This document shows, in pieces, positions 50,656 to 61,888 of a DNA stretch of 64,000 nucleotides. The notes under the pieces were generated by a model that was not told the origin of the DNA, made no database searches, and saw only the letters and a list, made by a program, of their open reading frames with translations. The number at the start of each line of letters is the position of its first letter. The first letter of the stretch is position 1. A program made the translations under genes and the position numbers. Origin of the DNA: Todiramphus chloris collaris (taxonomy: Eukaryota; Chordata; Aves; Coraciiformes; Alcedinidae); assembly GCA_025345505.1 (NCBI GenBank), contig JANVCC010009942.1:474081-538080 (forward strand), written 5' to 3'.

Positions 50656-53600
50656 CCAACTCTTCCTTTGTCTCCTTTTCCAGTTCTGTCCTTTTCTGCA
50701 AACTTTTCTTTTTATATGATCTATATGTCCTCTTGTACTTAGTTTATAAGCTCCTGTAGGTAGAACCAATCTTTTTTGGTCACTAGTGCTATAAGACACA
50801 GCGGGTGATGTGTGGTTAACACTTCTGATATTGTTATACACATAACACTGAAAGGCTGAAGAATTAAAAGGTTGAATTTTTGACATGGATAGAGTCTGTG
50901 AATAGTTTGTTTTGGAGGCAAAAAATTGGGAGAAGTATTTTTTACCAGACCCTGAGAAAGAAATCAAGAAGAAAAGCAGTGAGCATTCTACGTAATGAAA
51001 GTGGCCATTATAGGTAAAAAACTCATTTTATGTAGGTGATTTCAGAACTATTCAACAAATATTTTAGTTCTGTACACAACTTGCAGATGTTGAGACTTCT
51101 AGATATGTCTGTGAAAAGCACTGCAAACACTTGAAAATAATTGTTTGACTAAAGAATAAATGACAGAATGAAAACTTTTTCAACAAGAACTTGGGTGACT
51201 ATAGCAAGGGGGAAGAAGAGGACATGCAGGTGAAACTGCCTTGTGATCCCCCTTGAGAGCAGCACACACAGCCAGAGAAAAGCCCAGGTGGCCAAGAACA
51301 GGAGGCTGCCATGGGGCTGGTCACCAGTGGGTGTGTCCCCCAGGCCTTGGGGTGAGAGGGGGCTTGTAAACATCTCAGCTCAAGTCCTGGCTCCACCAAA
51401 AAGGATGGGAATACTATCTCTGCTTCATATATAGCAGGCTAATTCCACTACACAATGTAGAACACTTACATGAAAAATATCAGAATATTTTATATTCTAC
51501 TTGAAGTGTTCCAAATTTTAAAACTGGTTTGGAAACTAAGCAAGGTGCTGAGAAACAGACCAACAAGATGAGACTCAGGGGAAGTTGTTGCTCTGAAAAC
51601 TCCGTTGGGTCAGTGGAATTGTTCTGAAGTGGAAGGAATTTTTTATTTGGAAAGACTCAAACTAAAACCTTTAAGAAACAGCAACTTTTAGAAACAACAT
51701 TCCTGTGTTTCCAAGCTAATTTCTAGGCAAGCTGTGCCACTTTGCACCCAGATTTATGGAAGAATGCAGTGGAGTAGCATTATTCATGGAGCTGCTTAGC
51801 AGAATCTATATTTCCCTGAGAAAACCCTATAGACCAAGTTCAGTCCTAATTGCTTTTCTATCCATTAAGTATATACTGCATCCTAGTCTTTATTTCTAGC
51901 AGTTTATTGCCTTTATTAGTATCTTTATGCTCTTTGTCTTTCCTTATTTCAGTACAGCAGTAGGAAAAGCATTTGAACTACTCAGTTTGTTTCCTTGAGA
52001 AATTAAGGTAATGGGAACAAACAACTTATCCTGCATCTTTCTCTAATAACTTCTGAGCCCTGTAGCCAATTTTAACCAAATTTAAAATTTACTGAGACTT
52101 TGTAGGAGTGCCAGTGAAAGATCCTACAGATACCATGAGAACTAAATACCAAATATGAGAATTATGCTCCTAGGAAAGTATCCAGCATGAGCCAGCTGTC
52201 AGTAGATCTCAAAGATATTCAGAGGCCAAAGCTGCTGGAAGCCACAAAGTCACAACACAACTTGTTTAGCTGTACCTGTCTGGTACCTCTCACTGGGAGG
52301 AAGAAGAATAGGGAAGTACTGAATGTGGGGTTCAGGGAATGGATAAGGATCACTTTAGTAGCAGAAGTTATCAAGCCTGAATAATTTTGAAATTTGAGGT
52401 AAAAACTAAAATCTTTCCCTTTTTCATGGTTCAGATCAAAGAGAAGACAAGCTGTGTATTTTCCTATTGTTCATGTTAATATTTGCATGCCATTACATTA
52501 ATGAACCCTAGAACTGGTAGAATGGTTCAAGAGAGAAAAAACAAAGCATTGTCTGCTAAGGTGGTTCCCTTGCCCAGGTAGGATTCAGTTTTGCATTTTA
52601 CATTGAAACTAATTGTAGGCCACATACTGTTTAGTCAACAGTCACAGCAAGCTTGACAGAAAAAAAAAGCAATGCAATCATTGTGCTTCATAGTATGAAA
52701 AGCGTTTGATGACACATTGCAGAAACAGCCAGAAATAATGTGAAAAAGGATGTTGAACAGATTGCATCATGATCTCCAGCTACTGAGCTTAGTCTACTGT
52801 TCAACACTTACTCATCTACCTGTGTTCCCTACAAAAATCATGTGGATTTGCACAGTCTATTTTTCTGTTTGGAATATATGAAGACATCTATAGGCAAAAA
52901 GTAAATGGAGGTCTCTTGGCACCTGCCACTCTCAGCACCAGTGTTGGTATGTGCTAGGGTCAGACCAGTGTTGAGAAGCAATGCTGCTCAAGTGGTGAAA
53001 TTCTGCTGGGAGACATGTTGCTCACCTGATTGCAGGTACCATCACTTCAGGGGACAAAAAGCTCAGAACTTCCTATGTCTTCCTGATTGCATCCAAGCAG
53101 TAGACTCAATTGGTTTTCCTTTTTAAAAGTTACATGTATTTTACTGGGGTTTTTTTGTAGCCTTTCTTAAAGTAGGGGTTGGGAAGGAGAGGGCTGGTGG
53201 GGTTTGTGCATGGCTTTTTTGAAATGCCCAGATGGTGTCTGAGTAGAAGTCAGTCTGGAAAGTTACCCCTAATAGACATGTAGGTCATACTTAGATTTTT
53301 ATATAAATTAAGATTCCACTGAAGAGGAGATTGGTCATAGCTGCAGGTAAATTCATAAGACAAATTACAAACTCAGTTTATGGCAGAGGATATAATTAAG
53401 CTCTGTATCCTAGAACCTAGTAATTTTAACTACTAGGATTGTGTGTTTTTCTGTTATGTGTTTGGAAATGGCAGACATTTTGAAAGCTATTGACACCTGG
53501 AAGTGAATACTGAGCATAACAGAACAGAAAACCTTCATTTTTTTTAAGTAAATACTAATTTGGTACTGCTTTCATATACCTACTTATTTGCAGCCATGAT

Positions 53601-53679
53601 CAGTTTTATAGAGTGATATGTGAGATAACTCTGGGCAATACCACATTTGCTTTGTTTTAGTCATTTGAACTTAACAAGA
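50656..53679. other. Unique sequence, nothing recognised
   Basis: No gene recognised. A small GC-richer patch at 51220-51400 is open in several frames on both strands, which reflects composition rather than coding. Confidence 0.55.
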
Positions 53680-54351
53680 TGAAAATCATCTCTGCAGAAG
53701 ACCTAATGGCACTGGTGGACATGAAGATGTATATGAGCCTACAGTGTGCTCTTTGGGCAAAGACAGCCAGCAACATCTTGGGCTGCATTTGGAAGGGTGT
53801 TGCAAGTTGAGGGAGGTGATCCTTCACCTATACTCAACATTGGTGAGACACACCTGGGGTGCTGTGTCCAATTCTGGGCTCAACAGTACAAAAGAGACAT
53901 AGGCATACTGGAGTGAGTCCAGTGGAGGACCATGAGAAAGATTAAGGGCTTGGAGCTTGGAGCATCTGCCTTACAGTGATGCTAACAGACAAGAACATAG
54001 ACATCTGTGACTGTTTAGCCTTGAGAAGAGAAGGCTCAAGAGGAAACTCAACAGTGTGTATAAATGCCTGATAGGATGGGAGAGAGAGTGCAACTCTTCT
54101 CAGGTGTGCCAGTGATGGGACAGGAGACAATGGGCACATAGACAAATACATGAACATCCATGTAGCCAAAAAGTGTGGCCAAGCACTAGAAGAAGTTGCA
54201 TATCGTGGTTCAGTCTCTATCCTTGGAAATGCTCAAAATCTGCCTGCATGTGGCCCTGAGCAATATGATTTAATTGATCATGTTTTGAGCAGTGGAGTAG
54301 GACTACACAATCTCCAGAGATCCCTTCCAGTCTTCATGGTGCTCTGATTCT
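53680..54351 (+). mobile_element. Old CR1 copy, RT C-terminus and 3' end
   Basis: A strongly diverged forward CR1. Landmarks are ATGAGCCTACAGTGTGCTCTT (the MSLQCAL region), CTGTGTCCAATTCTGGGCTCA (QFWAQ region), GAGTCCAGTGGAGGACCATGAG, AAGATTAAGGGCTTGGAG, TTAGCCTTGAGAAGAGAAGGCTCA, TTTTGAGCAGTGGAGTAGGACTACAC and TCCAGAGATCCCTTCCAG, ending TCTGATTCT. There is a local duplication of CTTGGAGC near 53949, and the region between about 54130 and 54200 appears shortened. No frame survives beyond short runs. The left edge is approximate. Confidence 0.85.
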
Positions 54352-56126
54352 TACATTTCCCTGTATTCCCCATACTGGAATAAACCCTCTTTAACATCTC
54401 ACCTACTTGGGTGTTAAGACTTAAATTGGATAATAGAATTTAAATTGATGTTCCATATGTATGAAGTAAATTTAGTTTTGATTTAAAAGGAGATAATTAT
54501 TTGGATTAAAACAACTGGTACAACTTTCCTTGGAAATTTTACAACAGGATGTACTACACTAGAAGAATCTGATGACCAAAGCATGCCTTACCTCACTGCT
54601 GCCCTGTTGACCTGATCACTTATATGAAAGTATAGACATAGGGGAACATGATCTTGTAAAGCAATGTCACAGGTTCCCAAGATACCTTGGAAGACTTGAT
54701 TCAAAATTCAGTATAGCCTGATATTGATAAAGATCTGGACTCCTTACTAAATTAGCAGATCTTAATAGGGCTTCAAATGACAAAAATCAACCTTAACTAC
54801 ACTTTCTAACAGTTAAAAGTACCATGAAGTTCTTTATGGGTATTTTGTGGAAACAGGTGTGCCATAACTCCTGCCATTTCTATCCCTTGGAGTTCCTCGA
54901 GCAATCACAAGTGAGTACTCCAGCTGACTGTGCCAAATTCTGTTTATTATCTCCAGAACATTATTGTCAGCCACTTTCCTTTATATTTCAATGCTTCTCA
55001 AGAGGTGAGGACTCCTTTCTACTGCTGAAAATTTGCCTTTGTTCTGCTTCTATAACTTCTCCAAATATACATTGAATGGATCCTGTAGTACTTTTCTGAA
55101 CATGCTTAAGGAGCTAAGACAATGTTTTATAGATTCAGTAGTTTTGCATTCAGAAACTGAAAACATAAATAAGAAGAACTGGGCTGTGAGGCACACGCAG
55201 TAGACAAAAGAAATTAGAAATGGCTGCTTGGATAAGTGGTTAGATATAGAGTATTTTGCATTTGCACTGTGGTGCACATCCTGATTCGTTCCTCTTCTTC
55301 CCCATTTTGCCTAGTAAATTAACCTGACAACATAACTTAAGCTCAGATGTTATCATTCCTATTGCTACAAACTCATCAATGGAAAGAACATTGAAGCGTA
55401 AGTTAGAGATTACTTCCAGAATGGTGTGATCCTTCTTGATCAGCAAGTCCTGTGGCCATAAAAATTGTGTGTGTAAAGCACAGGAAATGAAACATAACTT
55501 ACCTGTGCCTTCTCACATATTTGAAATGACAGCCAGGTTTGCTTCCTAAAGCAAAATGCAGCAACCTAACATTCTTGTAAGTCATCTCACATTTACCATG
55601 AACCACAAAAGGACCACAGCCCTAGATTAGCATTCAGGAAACTCTAGTCACAAGCAGTGGAAGATTATGAAGAACTTCAGTAGGAGAAGGAATACATGTT
55701 AAAGATGGGAAGAACTAAGTACCAAGAGACACAGAGCTAGAAAAAAAGATGATGGAAGAAGTCTAACACAACAAAATAAACAAGGAACCTCTGATAGAGA
55801 TGCTGCCTCTCTTCCTGAATGATGAAAGGAACTGCAGTACACCAAGTTTCTTAAAGTAATCACCAAAGAAAAGAAAAAGTAAAAATGAATGTTTAAGACC
55901 TTTTTCTGTCAAAGTACTTTTGTTGTTCATTCAATATTAATGCACTGAATGAAAGTGAATTAAACTTTTTTTTTCTTTCTCAGGGTCCCTGATTAGCCTG
56001 TCTCCCAAGATTAGCTATAGATGGCTACTCCCATGTTGCACCAGAACAGATCAAAGAGATAAAAAAGCCTAGACTTCACATGGGATGTAATCTATCCAGA
56101 AAAATCTGTCCTCAAGGAACCTGTAC
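54352..56126. other. Unique sequence, nothing recognised
   Basis: No gene or repeat recognised; only short chance frames. Confidence 0.55.
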
Positions 56127-56602
56127 ATCATAGAATCGTAGAATAATAGAATTGTCAGGGTTGGAAGAGATCTTAAAGATCATCTAGTTCCAACCCACCT
56201 GCTATGAGCAGGGACAACTCCCACTAGAGCAGGTTGCTCAGAGCCCCATCCAGCCTGGTCTTAAAAACTTCCAAGGATGGGGCTTCAACCACCTCTCTGG
56301 GTGGTCTCTCCACCCTCATGGTGAAGAAATTCTTCCTAATGTCTAACCTGAATCGACCTATCTCTAGTTTTAATCCATTTCCTCTAGTCCTATCACTGCC
56401 TGACAGCCTGAAAAGTCCCTCCCCAGCTTTCTTGTAGGCACTGTTCAGATACTGTAAGGACACAATAAGGTCTCCCTGGAGCCTTTTCTTTTCCAGAAGG
56501 AACAGCCCCAACTCTCTCAGTCTGTCCTCATAGGAGAGGTGCTCCAGCCCTCTGATCATCCTTCTCTGGGCACGTTCCAGCATATCCATATCCCTCCTGT
56601 AA
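56127..56602 (-). mobile_element. CR1 retrotransposon, ORF2 C-terminus and 3' end
   Basis: Minus-strand CR1 with an irregular tail (plus-strand ATCATAGAATCGTAGAATAATAG) and the 3' block TTAAAGATCATCTAGTTCCAACCCACC, close in type to the 24338 copy. The reverse frame 56589-56224 keeps 121 codons: [40 protein letters not shown], the GNGLKLEIGRFRLDIRKNFFTMRV block and the FKTRLDGALSNLL ending. Two short losses are visible against family wording: a few residues between RR and MIRGLEHL, and the KHWNRLP-type residues after FFTMRV. The 5' truncation is near 56602. Confidence 0.93.
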
Positions 56603-59077
56603 CATCTGTGGATTTGCAGGCCGGGAACAAAAAGCTCAAGGAAGTAAGTGATGAATTAATGCCCACTTTGTAGAAGCAGCTGGCACACATTCCCAGATCA
56701 GGTTTGCATAACCCTAGAGCTGTAGGATCTCAGTCTTTAAAAACAGGCGTCCCTGAAAAATTAGACTAAGTTGACTCAGGTTAGCCAAAGGTATCCTCCA
56801 TCAGCCTACAGACGTGTGCTCTCAACAACAGAGGTGTAACAAAAGGCTGCTTCACCAGGACTCAGATGTTCACAAGAGCCTCACCAAGGCTCCTGACCAA
56901 AGAGAGTCTAACTGCACAGATAATTCAAGCATGCAGGATGGCATGGCTTTGCTAACACTATATAGAGCCTAGTCCATCTGGTCCCGAGGAACCCATATCT
57001 CTATTGTATTTATAGGTAGCTCAAATATTGTTATTCAGAATACTTTGTGCCTAACAATTTTAATTTCTGCCAAAAGTTACACAGCAAGCAACACAGAGAA
57101 AGAGATATGAATGCAGCTAAACTCAGTTCTGAGGAGACAGGTCAAAGAGGGTGAAGCCACCTCTGGTAGTATTGTAAAATTACATTTTAAGTTTCAGCTA
57201 TTGGGACATTTCATTCAGCATTTAAACACACCTAATATATTTCTTTAAAGTTTTAATAAAAAAGTTAATTCATAATCCTCTAATGAGGTGTTTTGAGAAC
57301 TTAAATAAAATCCTTTGTCAGTACATTATCAAATTTAAAGTGACAATGAGACAGGTACCCAGGTTACTCAGATGCTGGCATGGTTTTGGGTACATTTCCT
57401 AACACCTGACTAACACTGTTTTGGGAAACTTTGCAGGAGACCAACCAAACACTAAGAAAGAAGAATTTAAAGGAAAGAAGCAGAAACTGCAAGTACCACA
57501 GAGAAACAATGGTAGGAAAAACGCAATAAGAACTGGCAGGAGGAGGGGGAGGGGAAGGGAGAAGAAGTAAAACAAATCAGGAACTACAGCAAACTATGAT
57601 AATACAAAGAATGCATCACCTTATGCATCAGGCACTGCCAAGACAACAAAACTCTCATCAAAATATCTCACGATGAGAAGTATATGCACTTAAGAATCTA
57701 TTGATCTATCATTAAAAAATTATCCCCCTCACCCATTTTAACTGTGCTCTATTTATGTGGCACATAAGGCATTCATAATATACTCCTCTGCTTGGCAAAC
57801 TATTAATCTATGCATTCATCAAGCAGTCTAATCAACTGTATTGGTTCCAGTGTGGACATAATTTGCTCAGTAACTGATAGCTGCGATATACTTGGGGTTG
57901 TGTTGGAATTTTCTAGAAATCAAAATTAAAAAGTTAGTTTTCTACTATAATATTTATGTATCTAATGTAAACTAATGGGAGATAATAGTCAATCACTTTC
58001 TGTCTGCAGGTCTTATGCACATATTAATGAAATAAGTTGTTAATTCTAGATAAAGATAGATGACATGAGATCCCTACTACAGAAGCCAATTTTCCTGCCT
58101 ATGAATTTCTGCTGGATCTTCCCAGGTGCACCCTTTGGAGATCAGAGCTGTATGTTGGGCAGAGAAAATATCCACATTCCCAGCTTAAGCTTCTAAATTT
58201 CACTTCCCACCATGTATTTTATTAGGAGCCAAGATTTAAGATACAACTATCCATAAGCTTCTTGGTGAATGAAGGCCACAGAATGAACTAGAATCAGAGC
58301 CAAAGGGTTATGGTTGTTCAGTCAGCACTAATTATAAAACATCTAGAACACGTGATTGTTATTTGCAGTAACCTGCCATGAAAGAAAAAGCACTTTCTTG
58401 AACTTCATGTGAATGCAGCAGTGTGAACAGGGCATTACAAGTCATTAAGTTTTTTGCTCAGAGTCTAAAAGAGAACCTGCAAGATATTTTTATTCTCAGA
58501 TGAATCTAAAATGGGGAGTGTTTTTCCAAAACAAACTTTTCCTCCCAAGGGTCAAGGAACATAAGCTGAGAAATCTAATTACATGTGTTAAGTGATGTTG
58601 GGTAAACCACAAAAAAACCCTCAAGGAAAACACAACAACAACAACAAACTCAAACCAACCAAACACTCTTCCACAGCTCTATACCCACAGGATTTTCATT
58701 TTTCTTGCAAAGTGATGCCTTCAAGGTAGAGTAGGTATAGAGTCCCACAAGGAACAGAAAACCATTTGAGACTACTCTCTTGTGCTGTACACTGTCTACA
58801 TGCCATGTAATGTAGCACAACAGCAATTGTATCTCTTTCCACAGTTCTGGGAAGATTGCACAGCACCAGCAGCCTGGGAACAGGGTGCTGGACACCTGCT
58901 CAGCAGGTTCTATCAAGGCTGGAGTTCAGAAACATAGAAAGTTTAGCTACATTATTTCCTCACCTCTTTTCACTGACATCAATTTGAGAGATGTGAATGT
59001 GCACAGGGAGATTATTTTTTTTTAATTTTTTTTTACACCATATCTGTGTTTGACAAATAAGTTTGGTGCCTAGATAT
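56603..59077. other. Unique sequence with purine-rich and ACAAC simple tracts
   Basis: No gene recognised. A purine-only tract lies at about 57536-57568, and an ACAACAACAAC/CAAACC low-complexity stretch at about 58605-58668. Confidence 0.55.
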
Positions 59078-59790
59078 TAGAATCATATAGAATCATAGAA
59101 TCATAGAATGTCAAGGGCTGGAAGGGACCTCAAGAGACCATCTAGTCCACCCCCCCTGCCAGAGCAGGATCACCTAGACCAGGTCACACAGGAACATGTC
59201 CAGGTGGGTCTTGAATATCTCCAGAGAGGGAGACTCCACAACCCCCCCGGGCAGCCTATTCCAGTGTTCTGTCACCCTCACTGTGAAAAAATTTTTCCTT
59301 ATGTTTACATGAAACTTCCTGTGTCTCAGCTTCAGCCCATTACCCCTTGTCCTATCGTTGGGAATCACTGAGAAGAGCCTGGCTCCATCTTCCCAGCACT
59401 CACCCTTCATATATTTATAAACATTGATTAAATCACCCCTTAGTCTTCTTTAAGCTAAAAAGCCCCAGCTCCCTCAGTCTATCCTCATAAGAGAGATGTT
59501 CCACTCCCTTAATCATCTTTGTAGCCCTTCACTCGACCCTCTCCAGCAGTTCCATGTCCTTCTTAAACTGGGGGGCCCAGAACTGGACACAGTATTCCAG
59601 ATGTGGCTTCACTAGGGCAGAGTAGAGATGCAGGAGAACCTCTCTCAACCTACTAGCTACACCTCTTCTAATACACCCCAGGATGGCATTGGCCCTCTTG
59701 GCCACAAGAGCACACTGCTGGCTCATGGTCAGCCTCCCATCAACCAGGACCTCCAGGTCCTTTTTCCCTTCACTGACTTCCAACAGCTCA
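59078..59790 (-). mobile_element. CR1 retrotransposon, young copy paired with 42757
   Basis: Minus-strand CR1 ending in three tail units (one with a slipped ATAT) at 59078-59109. The open frames 59783-59529 (84 codons) and 59410-59174 (78 codons) cover the RT C-terminal half. The last 78 residues differ from those of the 42757 copy at only four positions. This copy keeps the segment that the other has lost (from [14 protein letters not shown] to HLEYCV). Lesions are a TGA after LLERVE near 59540 and a 5-base deletion near 59451 in the LKKRRLRG region, which shifts frame. The 5' truncation is near 59790. Confidence 0.95.
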
Positions 59791-61335
59791 AGGAAAATAG
59801 TATGTCAGTATGTCCTAATAGTATGTCAGTAAAACAAACAAATCATCAGGTGCTTATTCTGCTCCTAAAATCATTTAAGTAGTTTGACTGGAAGAATCAA
59901 CTGGTGTGAGGGCCAGTTACATTAGCATTGGTCTCTTTAGCAGCAGCACCTTGTTCTGCATAAAAGCTGTACAGTAGCTGGCAAAAATCCTGTGCATTTA
60001 TTTCCCATATATAAAATTGAGTTGAGCATACCAGAAGGTATCAATCCCATGGATTCTGAACTTTGGCAGTAACAGATTATTTTTCTTAAATGAAATATGC
60101 AAATGAATAACGCAGAAACATTCCATATTTGTTATGGTAAATATTTACTATTATTTTTAATGTTTAATAGAAGAGGTATCCATTGTACAATTATGCTCTT
60201 ACATAGAATGGAATTAAACTAGGGATTTTAGCTTTTGGGTTGAACTGGCACTTTCAGTATTTTGGAAATAGTGTGAAGACATTAAGGTCATACAGGATCA
60301 GACTATTGCTCCCAAACTATCAGATTATTGACATCAACTGGAAAACTTCAGGCATTTGAGTAATTTTGTCAGGTTGCCTGAAGAACTGAGACTTTGTACT
60401 TTGAGATATGTCAGTGTTTGCAGATAAGAAGAAAAATCTAAGATGTAAAGTCTTGTCTGAGTCTTCCAGACCCAGCAGCAGCATCTTGATGTAGATGCAT
60501 ACAGCCTGCACCAGTGCAGTTCACTCTGTCTTTTCTGTGTAGCAGTTCTTCATCAAAATCTGCTTTCTTATGTCTACCACCTATGAAATAAAAGTGTGCT
60601 CTATTTATATGTAAACTTCCTGTGATGCACAGAAAAACATTTTTTTCATTTTCCCTTATGTTTGCAATTACCTTTTTAAAATCTCAAGGAAGTTATTTCG
60701 CTTTTCAGCTGTTAATGCCTTTTTTTTTTAACCCATTACATAGATATGCATTAGTTGGAGATTTTCTTGCAAGTGATTACTGACATACCTGTGTAAGAAT
60801 GTACCACTTAGTTCAGAACATCTGCTATCCTGAAAATAACCCATGTATCTTTCAATAACTTGATAACTTGTCTTCTTTTTTTTTTGAGAATATCCCTTTG
60901 ACTCATAAACCAGCATAGTTTCAAAAAGCATAGTATGAAAGGCAGAAGACTTTACATTTGGGATATCTCAAGCATATATTTTCCTCCATGTAGAAATTGT
61001 TAGTATAAAGCCCATGGCCACATGTTTTCAGTATTCTGGTAATAATTACAATATGCAACATGTGCTTTGTGGCAGTCAAATTTACCAAAGAACAAAGGAC
61101 TATGCTTTTGTTCTTGCCCAGGCTGTGTTGGTTTTGCTGCCCTGCATCCACTGTCTACATCTGAACTCCCTTTGCAGGGACGAGGAAGAGGGCTGCCCAG
61201 GTTACTTCAGATGAAACTTTCTAAAAGAGATGATCCATAAGCCAGAAGTACCAATATTTCTCATTTCTCTAAAAAGTAAATTAAAAGAAAATACTTCAGA
61301 AATAATAGTAAAAGTTATGAGAGATTAGGCCTGTC
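59791..61335. other. Unique sequence between two CR1 copies
   Basis: No gene recognised. A 15-base repeat AATAGTATGTCAGTA occurs at 59796-59810 and 59817-59831, directly beside the CR1 5' truncation point. The rest is AT-rich with short chance frames. Confidence 0.55.
59796..59831. repeat. 15-base direct duplication beside CR1 5' end
   Basis: AATAGTATGTCAGTA at 59796-59810 is repeated exactly at 59817-59831 with a 6-base spacer. It lies within about 6 bases of the CR1 truncation point, so it may be a by-product of the insertion or a chance slippage. Confidence 0.8.
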
Positions 61336-61415
61336 AGAATACTGTGTCCAGTTTTGGGCTCCCCAATTTAAGAGAGACAGGGATCTACTGGAAAGAGTCT
61401 AATGGAGAGCTATGA

Positions 61416-61453
61416 GCATGATTAAGGGACTTGAACATGATTAAGGGACTTGA
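61416..61453. repeat. 19-base tandem duplication inside CR1
   Basis: GCATGATTAAGGGACTTGA and ACATGATTAAGGGACTTGA stand head to tail (first base differs). Nineteen is not a multiple of three, so it shifts the ORF2 frame. Confidence 0.92.
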
Positions 61454-61848
61454 GCATCTCCGCTATGAGGAAAGACTGGGGGAACTGGGGCTGTTTAGTC
61501 TTTAGAGGAGAAGACTGAAAGGGGACCTTACTAATGTCTATAAATATCTGAAGGGCGGGTGTCAAATGGAAGGGGCCAATCTCTTTGCTGTAGTGCCCAG
61601 CAATAAGGCAAGTAATAATGAATATAAACTTGAGCATAGAAGGTTCCACCTCAACATGAGAAAGCACTTCTTTGCTGTGAGGGTGATGGAGCACTGGAAC
61701 AGGGTGCCCAGAGAAGTTGTGGAGTCACCTTCTCTAGATACTTTCAAAACCCACTTGGATGCATTCCTGTGTGACATGCCCTAGGTGATCCTGCATTGTC
61801 AGGGTAGTTGGACTTGATGATCTCCAGAGGTCCCTTCCAACCCCTAAC

Positions 61849-61888
61849 ATTCTATGATTCTATGATTCTATGATTCTATGATTCTGTG
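61849..61888 (+). repeat. CR1 3' tail, five 8-base units
   Basis: ATTCTATG repeated four times, then ATTCTGTG. This is the CR1-type 3' terminal repeat, thought to help the RT engage its template end. Confidence 0.95.

Larger units (their letters stand above)
61336..61888 (+). mobile_element. CR1 retrotransposon, 3' part with five tail units
   Basis: A forward CR1 starting at AGAATACTGTGTCCAGTTTTGG (QFWAP region). The open frame 61566-61784 (72 codons) holds [47 protein letters not shown].. to FLCDMP, the ORF2 C-terminus. A 19-base tandem duplication at 61416-61453 breaks the frame. The 3' UTR GTGATCCTGCATTGTCAGGG and TGATGATCTCCAGAGGTCCC leads to five 8-base tail units, four ATTCTATG and one ATTCTGTG (61849-61888). 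It is related to, but clearly distinct from, the 42757/59078 pair. Confidence 0.94.

Noticed and set aside
51199..51434. Overlapping open frames on both strands
   Set aside because: Composition-driven; no motif and no homologue recognised.
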